Below, piece after piece: positions 1 to 5,787 of a stretch of DNA of 7,576 nt. Below the pieces are notes generated by a model. It saw only the letters and a program-made list of their open reading frames with translations. It did not search any database and was not told where the DNA came from. The position numbers were made by a program, and so were the translations under genes. This DNA comes from Methylococcales bacterium (lineage in GTDB: Bacteria; Pseudomonadota; Gammaproteobacteria; Methylococcales; Methylomonadaceae): positions 1 through 7,576 of the forward strand of contig JAGLUC010000307.1 in the NCBI GenBank assembly GCA_023134955.1, in the 5' to 3' direction. Position 1 is the stretch's first letter. The number at the start of each line of letters is the position of its first letter.

Positions 1-643
1 CGTTAATTCTAAAGTAGGTGGATAATTCCATCGGGCAACGAACCCCTTTTGGAATATAAACAAAAGAACCATCGGTAAATACGGCTGCATTTAAAGCTGC
101 AAAAAAATTATCGCCTGAAGGGACTACAGTGCCTAGATATTGCTTTACCAACTCAGGATATTCTTGCAAGGCTTCTGAAATAGGGCAAAAAATCACTCCA
201 ACCTCTTTTAACTTACCCTTAAAAGTAGTAGCAACTGAAACGCTATCAAAAACCGCATCAACCGCAACGCCAGCCAAACGTTCTTGTTCATCTAAAGGAA
301 TACCTAGTTTTTTATAGGTTTCCAGCAATTCAGGATCAACCTCATCTAAACTTTGCGGTTTGTCAGAATCTTTTTTTGGGGCAGAATAATAACTGATTGC
401 CTGATAATCAATCGGCTCGATATTTAACTGCGCCCAATCAGGTGACTTCATAGTTTGCCAATGCCGAAACGCCTTTAATCTATATTCCAGCATAAACTCA
501 GGTTCATTTTTAACTTTTGACAGCTTGGCAATCACCTGTTCATCCAAACCAGGCGGAAAAGTATCTACTTCTATATCCGTCACAAATCCTTGTTTGTAAT
601 CTTGACTAATAAGATGTTCTATTTCTTCTGCACTTGATGACAT
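1..643 (-). CDS. sufB: Fe-S cluster assembly scaffold protein SufB (N-terminal part, cut by window edge)
   Basis: SufB is the core of the SufBC2D scaffold, which builds Fe-S clusters in the cytosol using sulfur from SufS/SufE and ATP hydrolysis by SufC. The frame opens with ATG at 641-643 and stays open for 214 codons to the window edge. The family is about 480 residues long, so a little under half is visible. Recognisable SufB stretches are the N-terminal acidic helix (MSSSAEEIEHLISQDYKQG), YRLKAFRHW near residue 55, LGIPLDEQERLAGVAVDAVFD near residues 125-145, and the hallmark PKGVRCPMELSTYFRIN ending at residue 214. A purine-rich AGAGAAG lies just upstream as ribosome binding site. Only 8 nt separate it from the stop of the regulator gene upstream and there is no room for a promoter, so the two are co-transcribed. 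sufC, sufD and sufS probably follow outside the window. The identification is firm; activity cannot be judged from the visible part. Confidence 0.96.
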   Translation of the reverse strand, partial: MSSSAEEIEHLISQDYKQGFVTDIEVDTFPPGLDEQVIAKLSKVKNEPEFMLEYRLKAFRHWQTMKSPDWAQLNIEPIDYQAISYYSAPKKDSDKPQSLDEVDPELLETYKKLGIPLDEQERLAGVAVDAVFDSVSVATTFKGKLKEVGVIFCPISEALQEYPELVKQYLGTVVPSGDNFFAALNAAVFTDGSFVYIPKGVRCPMELSTYFRIN

Positions 644-651
644 AAACTTCT

Positions 652-1101
652 CTATCTATATAAAATACTGACGGGGATTAGAATTTCTGTTGGCTGTTTA
701 GCCGGGGCGATCATATCGGCTAAGGTTACAGATTCCAATGTATTAAATATTTTCTGGTTAATTAATCCCCAGTTCCCTTGAATCTCACAGCCTGAAGCTT
801 GCTCACAATTTTGATGAGAGGCTGTACATTCCGTTAATGCAATTGGTCCTTCTAAAGCAGTAATAATAGTTGCAACTGTAATAGCATCAGGGGCTCTAGC
901 TAATAAATAACCACCTTTTGCACCTCTAATTGAAGTTAAAACCTTTGCTTTTACTAAAATTTTTAATACTTTACTGACAGTAGGCTGACCAATACCTGTT
1001 ACTTCTGCAATTTCTTGTGAAGCATACATGTGCTGTGGATCTTTGGCCATATGACTCAAAATCACAGTAGCATAATCGGTTAACTTACTTAGTTTTAGCA
1101 T
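652..1101 (-). CDS. sufR: Rrf2-family SUF operon transcriptional regulator (IscR-like)
   Basis: This is an Rrf2-family winged-helix repressor of the type found at the head of SUF operons in gammaproteobacteria. The 149-residue protein starts MLKLSKLTDYATVILSHMA. Its helix-turn-helix lies at about residues 27-55 (SQEIAEVTGIGQPTVSKVLK) and the wing at 57-67 (SIRGAKGGYLL), both typical of Rrf2. Three cysteines, C92, C99 and C105, sit where IscR holds its [2Fe-2S] cluster, so it probably senses Fe-S status directly. The C-terminal tail after about residue 130 (PAKQPTEILIPVSILYR) looks unstructured. GAGG at 1107-1110 is the ribosome binding site. The gene is first in the operon, with sufB 8 nt downstream, and a perfect dyad lies over its own promoter, which implies autoregulation. 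The symbol sufR is used for this Rrf2 type and must not be confused with the unrelated cyanobacterial DeoR-type SufR. Family is certain; the cluster and autoregulation are inferred. Confidence 0.92.
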   Translation of the reverse strand: MLKLSKLTDYATVILSHMAKDPQHMYASQEIAEVTGIGQPTVSKVLKILVKAKVLTSIRGAKGGYLLARAPDAITVATIITALEGPIALTECTASHQNCEQASGCEIQGNWGLINQKIFNTLESVTLADMIAPAKQPTEILIPVSILYR

Positions 1102-1120
1102 TACATCCTCGTTTCAATGT

Positions 1121-1135
1121 GGACTATTTTAGTCC
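1121..1135. promoter_or_regulatory. Probable Rrf2/IscR-type operator in front of sufR-sufB
   Basis: GGACTATTTTAGTCC is a perfect inverted repeat with 6-bp arms around a 3-bp centre. It contains the GACT/AGTC half sites and the spacing known for IscR type 1 sites. It covers the proposed -10 box and starts about 20 bp before the regulator's ATG, the right place for repression. The outer flanks match the E. coli type 1 consensus only partly. That the regulator binds here is inference, strongly supported by position and by the family's known preference. Confidence 0.78.
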
Positions 1136-1154
1136 TATTTAATTCCATAGTAAA
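1126..1154 (-). promoter_or_regulatory. Promoter of the sufR-sufB operon
   Basis: On the minus strand TTTACT (1149-1154) and TAAAAT (1126-1131) are separated by exactly 17 bp, a good sigma-70 promoter. Transcription would start near 1119, giving a leader of about 18 nt that contains the GAGG ribosome binding site. The -10 box is buried in the dyad at 1121-1135, so a bound regulator would block RNA polymerase. Confidence 0.65.
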
Positions 1155-1187
1155 GTACTAGGTAATTATTTTTACATTTAGCCCAGC

Positions 1188-3467
1188 TTAATTATTCCAA
1201 TATTTTCTTTTCTCTAACCGTGCTGACTTTATAACAATCTTGCCTAGCGAATAAGAAACCGTTAAAGCACCATGGTCGGAGGTATTTACCCAGTCAATAC
1301 CCAGTTCTTTATATCGTTTTATTACTTGCTTATGGGGAAAAGAAAATCTATTTCTATAGCCTGAAGGGATTAAAATAATATCAGCGTCAACCTTGGTCAA
1401 AAAGGCTAGTGTTGATGATGTTTTACTGCCATGATGAGGTGCTATTAAGACATCACTTGCTAACTTTTCGACCTTATTATCAAGCAACCAATATTCTGCT
1501 GACTTTTCAATATCACCCGTTAATAAAAAACTGCCTTGCTTTGAAGTCACTTTTAAAACACAGGAATTATTATTGTCGCCAATTTGACTGCCAATTGTGG
1601 GTGATAATATTTCAAAATTAACTTGATCCCAAACCCAGGATTGTTCAGCTTGACATTGAGTCGGTGAATATTGTTTTAGCTTATTAGGTACGCTTGTTAA
1701 TACCTGACTGACATTAGTCTGTTTCAGTATTGATCCAGCCCCACCAATATGATCATTATCTCCATGGCTAATGAGTAAAATATCTACAATATCAATTCCT
1801 TTGCTTTTAAGAAAAGGAAGGACAACAGTACTACCCATATCAAACTGTTCTGAATATTTTGCGCCTGTATCAAACACCAGAGTATGCTTTTTAGTTTCTA
1901 TCACCGCTGACAAACCTTGCCCTACATCCAACAGAGTCATTACAACGGCTCCATCTTTGGGTTTTTCAATGCTGACAAATAATAAAGGCAGTAATAACAC
2001 AACACCTAAGTAACGAGCAGGCATTCCTTTAGGTGCTAACAAAATCAGCATTCCTAATAATGCAAATGGAAGGGTATAAGTCGGTGGTGGAATAACAGTG
2101 ATGGATGCAAAAGGTAGTTCTGCCATTTTAATTAAAACCAACCACAATCCTTGTAAAACATGGTCTACCCAGTCAAAAACGTAACTTGCTAATGTGCTTG
2201 ATAAAAACATCAACATTACGCCCAACAAACATAAAGGTACTACCAAAAGGCTAATAATTGGAACGGTTATAAAATTTGCTATAGGCGCAATAATAGAAAA
2301 TTGCTGAAAATAAAATATTAACAAGGGTGCCAGACCAAGCGCAGTAATGAAATGAATTTTTATCGCACCTTGCCAATATCCAGCTTTGCCCAGTCGCCCT
2401 GCTAAACTATAGACTATGAGAAATACGGCTAAGAATGACAACCAGAAACCTACGGATAATACGGCTAATGGGTCATACAATAAAACTGCCAGCATGGTTA
2501 TTGATAATGTATTGACAGGCGTTATATTTCTTTGCCAAACAAGTGTCATCATTACAATTGATAGCATCAGTAAAGACCGTTGCGTAGGTAATGAAAAACC
2601 AGCGAGTGCTGAGTAAAAAGTGGCAATTGATATGGCAATAATTGCAGCTTGTTTTTGTGGAGATGTAACACCAAAGCGACCACCTAGCCATAAGGACACA
2701 AAGAAAGCCAAACCAGAGATCAAACCAATATGTAACCCAGAAATAGCTAATAGGTGAACCGTTCCCGTTTGTCTAAATACTTTCCATTGTTCAGGACTCA
2801 ATTCATACTTAACCCCTATAGTCAGAGCTTTAACTACGCTAATATTCTTTGAATCTTTTAATAATATTGTCAGCTTATCTGAAATATGTTGCCGTATGAC
2901 ATCAACGCTTTTCCATAAAGGCTTAGTTGATATAAGTTGTGGTGCAGGCTTATCTCTGACATAACCAGTCGCAGCAATATTTTGAGAAAATAACCAGCCT
3001 TCGTAATCGAAACCACTGCTATTAAACAAACCATACGGTTTTTTTAATTTAACCGTCAATAACCAGGTTTGACCGGCTTTAATTTGTTGTTTAGGAAAAT
3101 ACCAATTTAAGCGTATTTTTTCAGGTAAATTATTTTTTGACTGGAATGGGGCAAAATCGAATCGAACTCTTCTATCATCATATTTTGGCAAGCCAACTAC
3201 TTTACCTTCAACCTGAATAATCTTCCCTTGTTTTTCGTCGGGTAATCTATCTGCTAAACGGATATTAGCAAAAGCAATTGCCCAAACCATACCAAAGAAA
3301 AAGAATACCAATAGCCAGTAGCGGAAAAAAGCAAATAAAAGAATTAATAATATGATAGCCAATAAATAAGCCAGTTCAGGTAAAGCTGAAAATTGTTGAA
3401 CAACAATAATACCCGTAACAAATGATAAAACAGATAAGCTTATACTAGTATTTAGCTTACCTTTCAT
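1188..3467 (-). CDS. comEC: DNA internalization-related competence protein ComEC/Rec2
   Basis: ComEC forms the inner-membrane channel that carries single-stranded DNA into the cytoplasm during natural transformation. The 759-residue length is normal. In order: N-terminal hydrophobic segments at about 8-70; a soluble DUF4131/OB-like region at about 80-180 with PYGLFNSSGFDYEGWLF at 144-160; the Competence domain from about 208, including AISGLHIGLISG at 241-252 and many membrane helices up to about 500; and a C-terminal metallo-beta-lactamase-like domain from about 510. In that domain LLDVGQG, D533 in VFDTG, H568/D570/D572/H573 in SHGDNDHIGG, D652 in LLTGDIE and H678/H679 in APHHGS are all present, so a nuclease role for this domain is plausible. 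ATG at 3465-3467 is used, with AGG about 10 nt upstream. The overlapping ATG five bases upstream hits a stop at once. No strong promoter is evident in the 20 bp immediately upstream. An intact ComEC suggests, but does not prove, transformability. Confidence 0.96.
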   Translation of the reverse strand: MKGKLNTSISLSVLSFVTGIIVVQQFSALPELAYLLAIILLILLFAFFRYWLLVFFFFGMVWAIAFANIRLADRLPDEKQGKIIQVEGKVVGLPKYDDRRVRFDFAPFQSKNNLPEKIRLNWYFPKQQIKAGQTWLLTVKLKKPYGLFNSSGFDYEGWLFSQNIAATGYVRDKPAPQLISTKPLWKSVDVIRQHISDKLTILLKDSKNISVVKALTIGVKYELSPEQWKVFRQTGTVHLLAISGLHIGLISGLAFFVSLWLGGRFGVTSPQKQAAIIAISIATFYSALAGFSLPTQRSLLMLSIVMMTLVWQRNITPVNTLSITMLAVLLYDPLAVLSVGFWLSFLAVFLIVYSLAGRLGKAGYWQGAIKIHFITALGLAPLLIFYFQQFSIIAPIANFITVPIISLLVVPLCLLGVMLMFLSSTLASYVFDWVDHVLQGLWLVLIKMAELPFASITVIPPPTYTLPFALLGMLILLAPKGMPARYLGVVLLLPLLFVSIEKPKDGAVVMTLLDVGQGLSAVIETKKHTLVFDTGAKYSEQFDMGSTVVLPFLKSKGIDIVDILLISHGDNDHIGGAGSILKQTNVSQVLTSVPNKLKQYSPTQCQAEQSWVWDQVNFEILSPTIGSQIGDNNNSCVLKVTSKQGSFLLTGDIEKSAEYWLLDNKVEKLASDVLIAPHHGSKTSSTLAFLTKVDADIILIPSGYRNRFSFPHKQVIKRYKELGIDWVNTSDHGALTVSYSLGKIVIKSARLEKRKYWNN

Positions 3468-3486
3468 GACATGGAAACCTATTAAT

Positions 3487-3594
3487 TTAACATGTAAAGT
3501 TAATGTAATTTAAACCTTGTTGCATTAATTCATCTAACCAAAATTGATAAAATACTAGTTGAATAGAACGAGCAGATTTAAAACAATCTTCACC
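3487..3594 (-). pseudogene. Short open frame, possible 3' remnant of an unknown gene
   Basis: On the minus strand a frame bounded by TAG (3595-3597) and TAA (3487-3489) stays open for 35 codons and reads like protein: GEDCFKSARSIQLVFYQFW followed by LDELMQQGLNYINFTC. It has an aromatic/hydrophobic periodicity and no obvious low-complexity bias. The only ATG inside is at the M of DELM, and no ribosome binding site supports it, so it is not a convincing independent gene. It ends 20 nt before the comEC start and begins close to the palindromic element, so it could be the tail of a gene disrupted there. I do not recognise the family, and in AT-rich DNA a chance frame of this length is quite possible. 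Confidence 0.22.
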
Positions 3595-3620
3595 CTACAC
3601 TGACTAGTGGTGCGACAACC

Positions 3621-3762
3621 TTGGTTTGATGGATGGCTCTTTAATTTCCATAGCGATGTAAGCAAGAAAAACAGTCATTGGGGCGCAGTGCTTTAGCCTG
3701 CTTTTCGGTAATCAAAGCAGGCTAAAGCACTGCGCCCCAATGACAGCTATCCATCAAACCAA
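3621..3762. repeat. Long interrupted palindrome (MITE- or REP-like element)
   Basis: A perfect 31-bp inverted repeat (3674-3704 with 3714-3744, 9-nt loop) is nested in an outer inverted repeat (3621-3638 with 3745-3762, 17 of 18 paired, of which 3621-3634 is perfect). On the right the two arms adjoin, giving a 49-nt continuous arm. On the left they are separated by 35 nt (3639-3673). Weaker mirror similarity continues outside, CTAGTG on the left facing CACTGG on the right. The 31-bp stem is much longer and more perfect than a normal terminator, and the core is GC-richer than its surroundings. No transposase is encoded. A non-autonomous mobile element or a dispersed intergenic repeat is the likely explanation; copy number is unknown from this window. 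Confidence 0.72.
3667..3744 (-). terminator. Probable terminator of the DUF5610 gene, supplied by the palindrome
   Basis: Read on the minus strand, the 31-bp stem is followed directly by TGTTTTTCTT, a T-rich tract suited to intrinsic termination. It lies about 48 nt after the stop of the DUF5610 gene and upstream of comEC, so it would isolate comEC from that transcript. The very long stem and the G interrupting the T tract make this a possible rather than a certain terminator. Confidence 0.45.
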
Positions 3763-3791
3763 AATTGCTAGAACACTGGCTTCTGATCAAC

Positions 3792-4355
3792 TTATACATA
3801 GCTATCAACAAAAACTTGCAAGCCTTGTTGCACCAGATTATATGTGGTATCAATATTACTGGCAATATCTCCTTCTAAAACATTTAATCCTGTTAAAACA
3901 TCTCTGGCATCTTCAAAGCCTTTATCAATAGCACCTGCAATAATTTCAGCAAATTTTACCGCTGCTTGCTCCTCATTTAAATCAAGATTTTGTTGGCGGA
4001 ATGAGGGAAAGAATGCTGTACTCATTGATATGATTCTATCGGCTGTAGCTTCTGGACTTACACCAAGCTCAGAGTCATAAACATTCTGTATAGCATTGTC
4101 ACCAAAATCAGCTTTTAAAGCATCATTAACTGCTCTTATTACAATTTTATATAGCCCTTCACTAACATTTATATTTGCTTGTAAAATGGATGTATTAAAC
4201 TGACTTTGTAGCATTTTCCTTGGATTTTTAGCATTTTTCTCATCTGATACCGCTGAAATTTGTTGTCCTAATGAATCATTTTCTTGTTTATTATGACTAA
4301 CCTTAATGTCAACAACCCTTTGGCTAAATCTACTTGTACTAGTAACAGTTTCCAT
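3792..4355 (-). CDS. DUF5610 domain-containing protein of unknown function
   Basis: The 187-residue protein has no signal peptide and no membrane segment, so it is probably cytosolic. Residues 1-45 are polar and low in order. The conserved region, about 50-187, is mostly helical and matches my memory of the DUF5610 family: SILQANINVS at 56-65, LYKIVIRAVNDAL at 68-80, LGVSPEATADRIISMST at 97-113, an acidic stretch LDLNEEQAAVKF at 124-135, and the family-typical VLEGDIASNIDTTYNLVQQG at 159-178. ATG at 4353-4355 follows a good GAGGT ribosome binding site 8 nt upstream. It is divergent from the DUF2062 gene and sits between two genes that are often close neighbours in other gammaproteobacteria, so it may be a later insertion. 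Its role is not known to me. A possible sigma-28-like promoter upstream would hint at a motility-linked role, but this is speculative. Confidence 0.83.
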   Translation of the reverse strand: METVTSTSRFSQRVVDIKVSHNKQENDSLGQQISAVSDEKNAKNPRKMLQSQFNTSILQANINVSEGLYKIVIRAVNDALKADFGDNAIQNVYDSELGVSPEATADRIISMSTAFFPSFRQQNLDLNEEQAAVKFAEIIAGAIDKGFEDARDVLTGLNVLEGDIASNIDTTYNLVQQGLQVFVDSYV

Positions 4356-4387
4356 AATCTTAACCTCAATCTATAACTTACTCTAAC

Positions 4388-4414
4388 AAATCGACTGATT
4401 ACGAAAAATCTTAA
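4388..4414 (-). promoter_or_regulatory. Possible sigma-28 (FliA)-type promoter of the DUF5610 gene
   Basis: On the minus strand TTAAGATT, 11 bp, then GTCGATTT resembles the enterobacterial FliA pattern TAAAGTTT-N11-GCCGATAA (6 of 8 and 5 of 8 matches, with the CGAT core kept). A start near 4381 would give a leader of about 26 nt with GAGGT in place. No good sigma-70 pair was found: TATAGA at about 4371 lacks a fitting -35 box. A match this partial can arise by chance in AT-rich DNA. Confidence 0.25.
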
Positions 4415-4439
4415 GTAAAACATCATTCCTTTCTCATTC

Positions 4440-4459
4440 ATCACTTAGGAATAAGTGAT
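4440..4459. repeat. Short perfect dyad between the divergent DUF5610 and DUF2062 genes
   Basis: ATCACTTA and TAAGTGAT form a perfect 8-bp inverted repeat around GGAA. It lies about 85 bp from the DUF5610 start and 72 bp from the DUF2062 start. No T tract follows on either strand, so it is more like an operator than a terminator. The binding protein, if any, is unknown. Confidence 0.35.
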
Positions 4460-4478
4460 TTAATAATATCCTCGCTCC

Positions 4479-4508
4479 TTGGCATAAACCTGATAAACTT
4501 AACATTAT
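4479..4508 (+). promoter_or_regulatory. Weak candidate promoter of the DUF2062 gene
   Basis: TTGGCA (4479-4484) and CATTAT (4503-4508) are 18 bp apart, a fair -35 and a poor -10 box. Transcription would start near 4515, about 17 nt before the ATG. The leader shows no clear Shine-Dalgarno sequence. The region is very AT-rich, so other hexamer choices are possible. Confidence 0.25.
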
Positions 4509-4531
4509 TAGATAATTTAATAAATTAACTC

Positions 4532-5041
4532 ATGCCAAAAAAATTAATAAAAAAGTATTTACCTGACCCTGAAAAACTTAAACAACAAAAAAGTCTTCAG
4601 TTTTTAGGTGATAGACTACATGAACCTAATTTATGGCATTTAAACCGCCATTCGGTTTCACTCGCTTTTGCAGTAGGATTTTTTGTAGCATGGATACCAA
4701 CGCCTGGACAAATGGCAATTGCAGCAATTGCAGCTTTTTATTTTAGAGCCAACCTTCCTGTTTCTGTTGCATTAGTCTGGGTTACCAATCCATTTACCAT
4801 GCCACCCATGTTTTATTTCGCTTATATTGTTGGCTTATGGTCTTTAGGTATGAACTCTCCATCTGGGGATTTTAACTTTAGTATAGAAAGTATTCTGTCT
4901 AACCTTACAGATATTGGTGGACCCTTTCTGTTCGGTTGCTTGCTTTTAGGTATTATCTCTTCGGTTATAGGTTATTTTGGTATCAAGTACTATTGGCAAT
5001 ATAACATCATAAAACGCTGGATAACTAGAAAAAAGCGTTAA
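4532..5041 (+). CDS. DUF2062 domain-containing inner-membrane protein
   Basis: The 169-residue protein belongs to the DUF2062 family, small inner-membrane proteins without an established activity. A basic N-terminus (MPKKLIKKYLPDPEKLK) precedes the domain. Conserved motifs are WHLNRHSVSLAFAVG at 35-49, GFFVAWIPTPGQM at 49-61 and NPFTMPPMFYFAY at 86-98. Hydrophobic membrane segments lie at about 43-70, 76-105 and 129-153, and the tail is strongly basic (RWITRKKR), which suggests a cytosolic C-terminus. ATG at 4532 is the only sensible start, although the upstream region lacks a good ribosome binding site. It is the only plus-strand gene here and converges with lolD 68 nt downstream. As I recall, a DUF2062 gene also sits between Lol genes and comEC in Pseudomonas, so the neighbourhood supports the call. 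The function remains open. Confidence 0.93.
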   Translation: MPKKLIKKYLPDPEKLKQQKSLQFLGDRLHEPNLWHLNRHSVSLAFAVGFFVAWIPTPGQMAIAAIAAFYFRANLPVSVALVWVTNPFTMPPMFYFAYIVGLWSLGMNSPSGDFNFSIESILSNLTDIGGPFLFGCLLLGIISSVIGYFGIKYYWQYNIIKRWITRKKR

Positions 5042-5080
5042 ACCTAAATTAATTCGCCCTATGTCATTATTTTCAGGCAT

Positions 5081-5098
5081 AGAGGACTAAAGTCCGCT
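5081..5098. repeat. Short palindrome between convergent DUF2062 and lolD genes
   Basis: GGACT-AA-AGTCC (5084-5095) is a perfect inverted repeat; it extends by two more pairs on each side across one mismatch. It lacks a T tract and its 2-nt centre is too short for an ordinary RNA loop, so it is not a typical terminator. The half sites resemble the SUF operator at 1121-1135, but the arms are closer together. It may be a dispersed intergenic repeat. Confidence 0.3.
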
Positions 5099-5109
5099 CC
5101 ATCCAAAAT

Positions 5110-5787
5110 TCACACAATCAAACCATCTTCCATATGTAACACCCTATCCATTCTTTGTGCTAATTCTGAATCATGTGTTACCACTAAAAAGCTTACCTGT
5201 AGTTCCTGATTTAGTTCTAGCATTAGCTGATAGATATGCTCCGCTGTCTTACTGTCTAAATTACCTGTAGGTTCATCTGCCAACACACATTTAGGCTGAT
5301 TGATTAATGCCCTTGCTACTGCTGCACGTTGTCTTTCACCACCTGATAATTCACCTGGCTTATGCTCAAGTCTATGTCCCAATCCCACTCGACCTAACAA
5401 CTCTATCGCTTGTTTGCGTGCCTGTTTTATTGATTTTCCTGCAATCAATACTGGCATAGCTACATTTTCTAAAATTGTAAACTCACCTAGCAAATGATGA
5501 AATTGATAGATAAACCCTAGTGAACTATTTCTTAGTTTACATAAATTAGAGGCACTAATTGTATTCAGGTCTTCACCATCTAAAATCACATTACCTGAGG
5601 TAGGTTTTTCTAAGCCACCTAATAAATGCAGTAAAGTGCTTTTCCCTGATCCAGAAGCACCCATAATAGCAACCCGCTCCCCTGCATTAATTGATAAATC
5701 AACCCCTTTTAACACTTCAACATCCAAATCACCTTGCTGAAATCGCATGGTCAACTGCTTGCACTGTAATATGATTGAATTATTCAT
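5110..5787 (-). CDS. lolD: Lipoprotein-releasing system ATP-binding protein LolD
   Basis: LolD is the ATPase of the Lol ABC transporter, which extracts outer-membrane lipoproteins from the inner membrane and hands them to the periplasmic chaperone LolA. The 225-residue length is normal. All nucleotide-binding motifs are intact: Walker A GASGSGKST at 43-51, Q-loop Q95 in YQFHHLL, signature LSGGERQ at 147-153, Walker B CVLADEP at 167-173 with E172 as catalytic base, D-loop NLDS at 176-179 and H-loop H205. YQFHHLLGEFTILENV and ARALINQPKCVLADEPTGNL are characteristic of LolD and of the MacB-like ABC group. Its ATG overlaps the end of the permease gene by 8 nt and a strong GGAGGT lies 8 nt upstream inside that gene, so the two are translationally coupled. 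No second permease gene follows. The neighbouring permease separates LolD from FtsE or MacB. Confidence 0.95.
   Translation of the reverse strand: MNNSIILQCKQLTMRFQQGDLDVEVLKGVDLSINAGERVAIMGASGSGKSTLLHLLGGLEKPTSGNVILDGEDLNTISASNLCKLRNSSLGFIYQFHHLLGEFTILENVAMPVLIAGKSIKQARKQAIELLGRVGLGHRLEHKPGELSGGERQRAAVARALINQPKCVLADEPTGNLDSKTAEHIYQLMLELNQELQVSFLVVTHDSELAQRMDRVLHMEDGLIV

Noticed and set aside
1102..1187. Intrinsic terminator of comEC
   Set aside because: No stem followed by a T tract was found between the comEC stop and the SUF promoter; read-through or Rho-dependent ending remains possible.
2473..2691. Minus-strand open frame inside comEC in another frame
   Set aside because: Cysteine-rich, low-likelihood translation nested in a well-supported comEC; treated as a shadow.
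3605..3780. A complete insertion sequence
   Set aside because: No transposase frame and no clear target-site duplication are visible; only inverted repeats support mobility.
3740..3931. Plus-strand open frame starting in the right arm of the palindrome
   Set aside because: Most of it is antisense to the DUF5610 gene, which has a strong family match and a good ribosome binding site; the start lies inside the repeat arm.
5084..5095. A second binding site for the Rrf2 regulator
   Set aside because: The half-site spacing is 3 bp shorter than in the SUF operator and the site is between the 3' ends of convergent genes, so regulation from it is unlikely.
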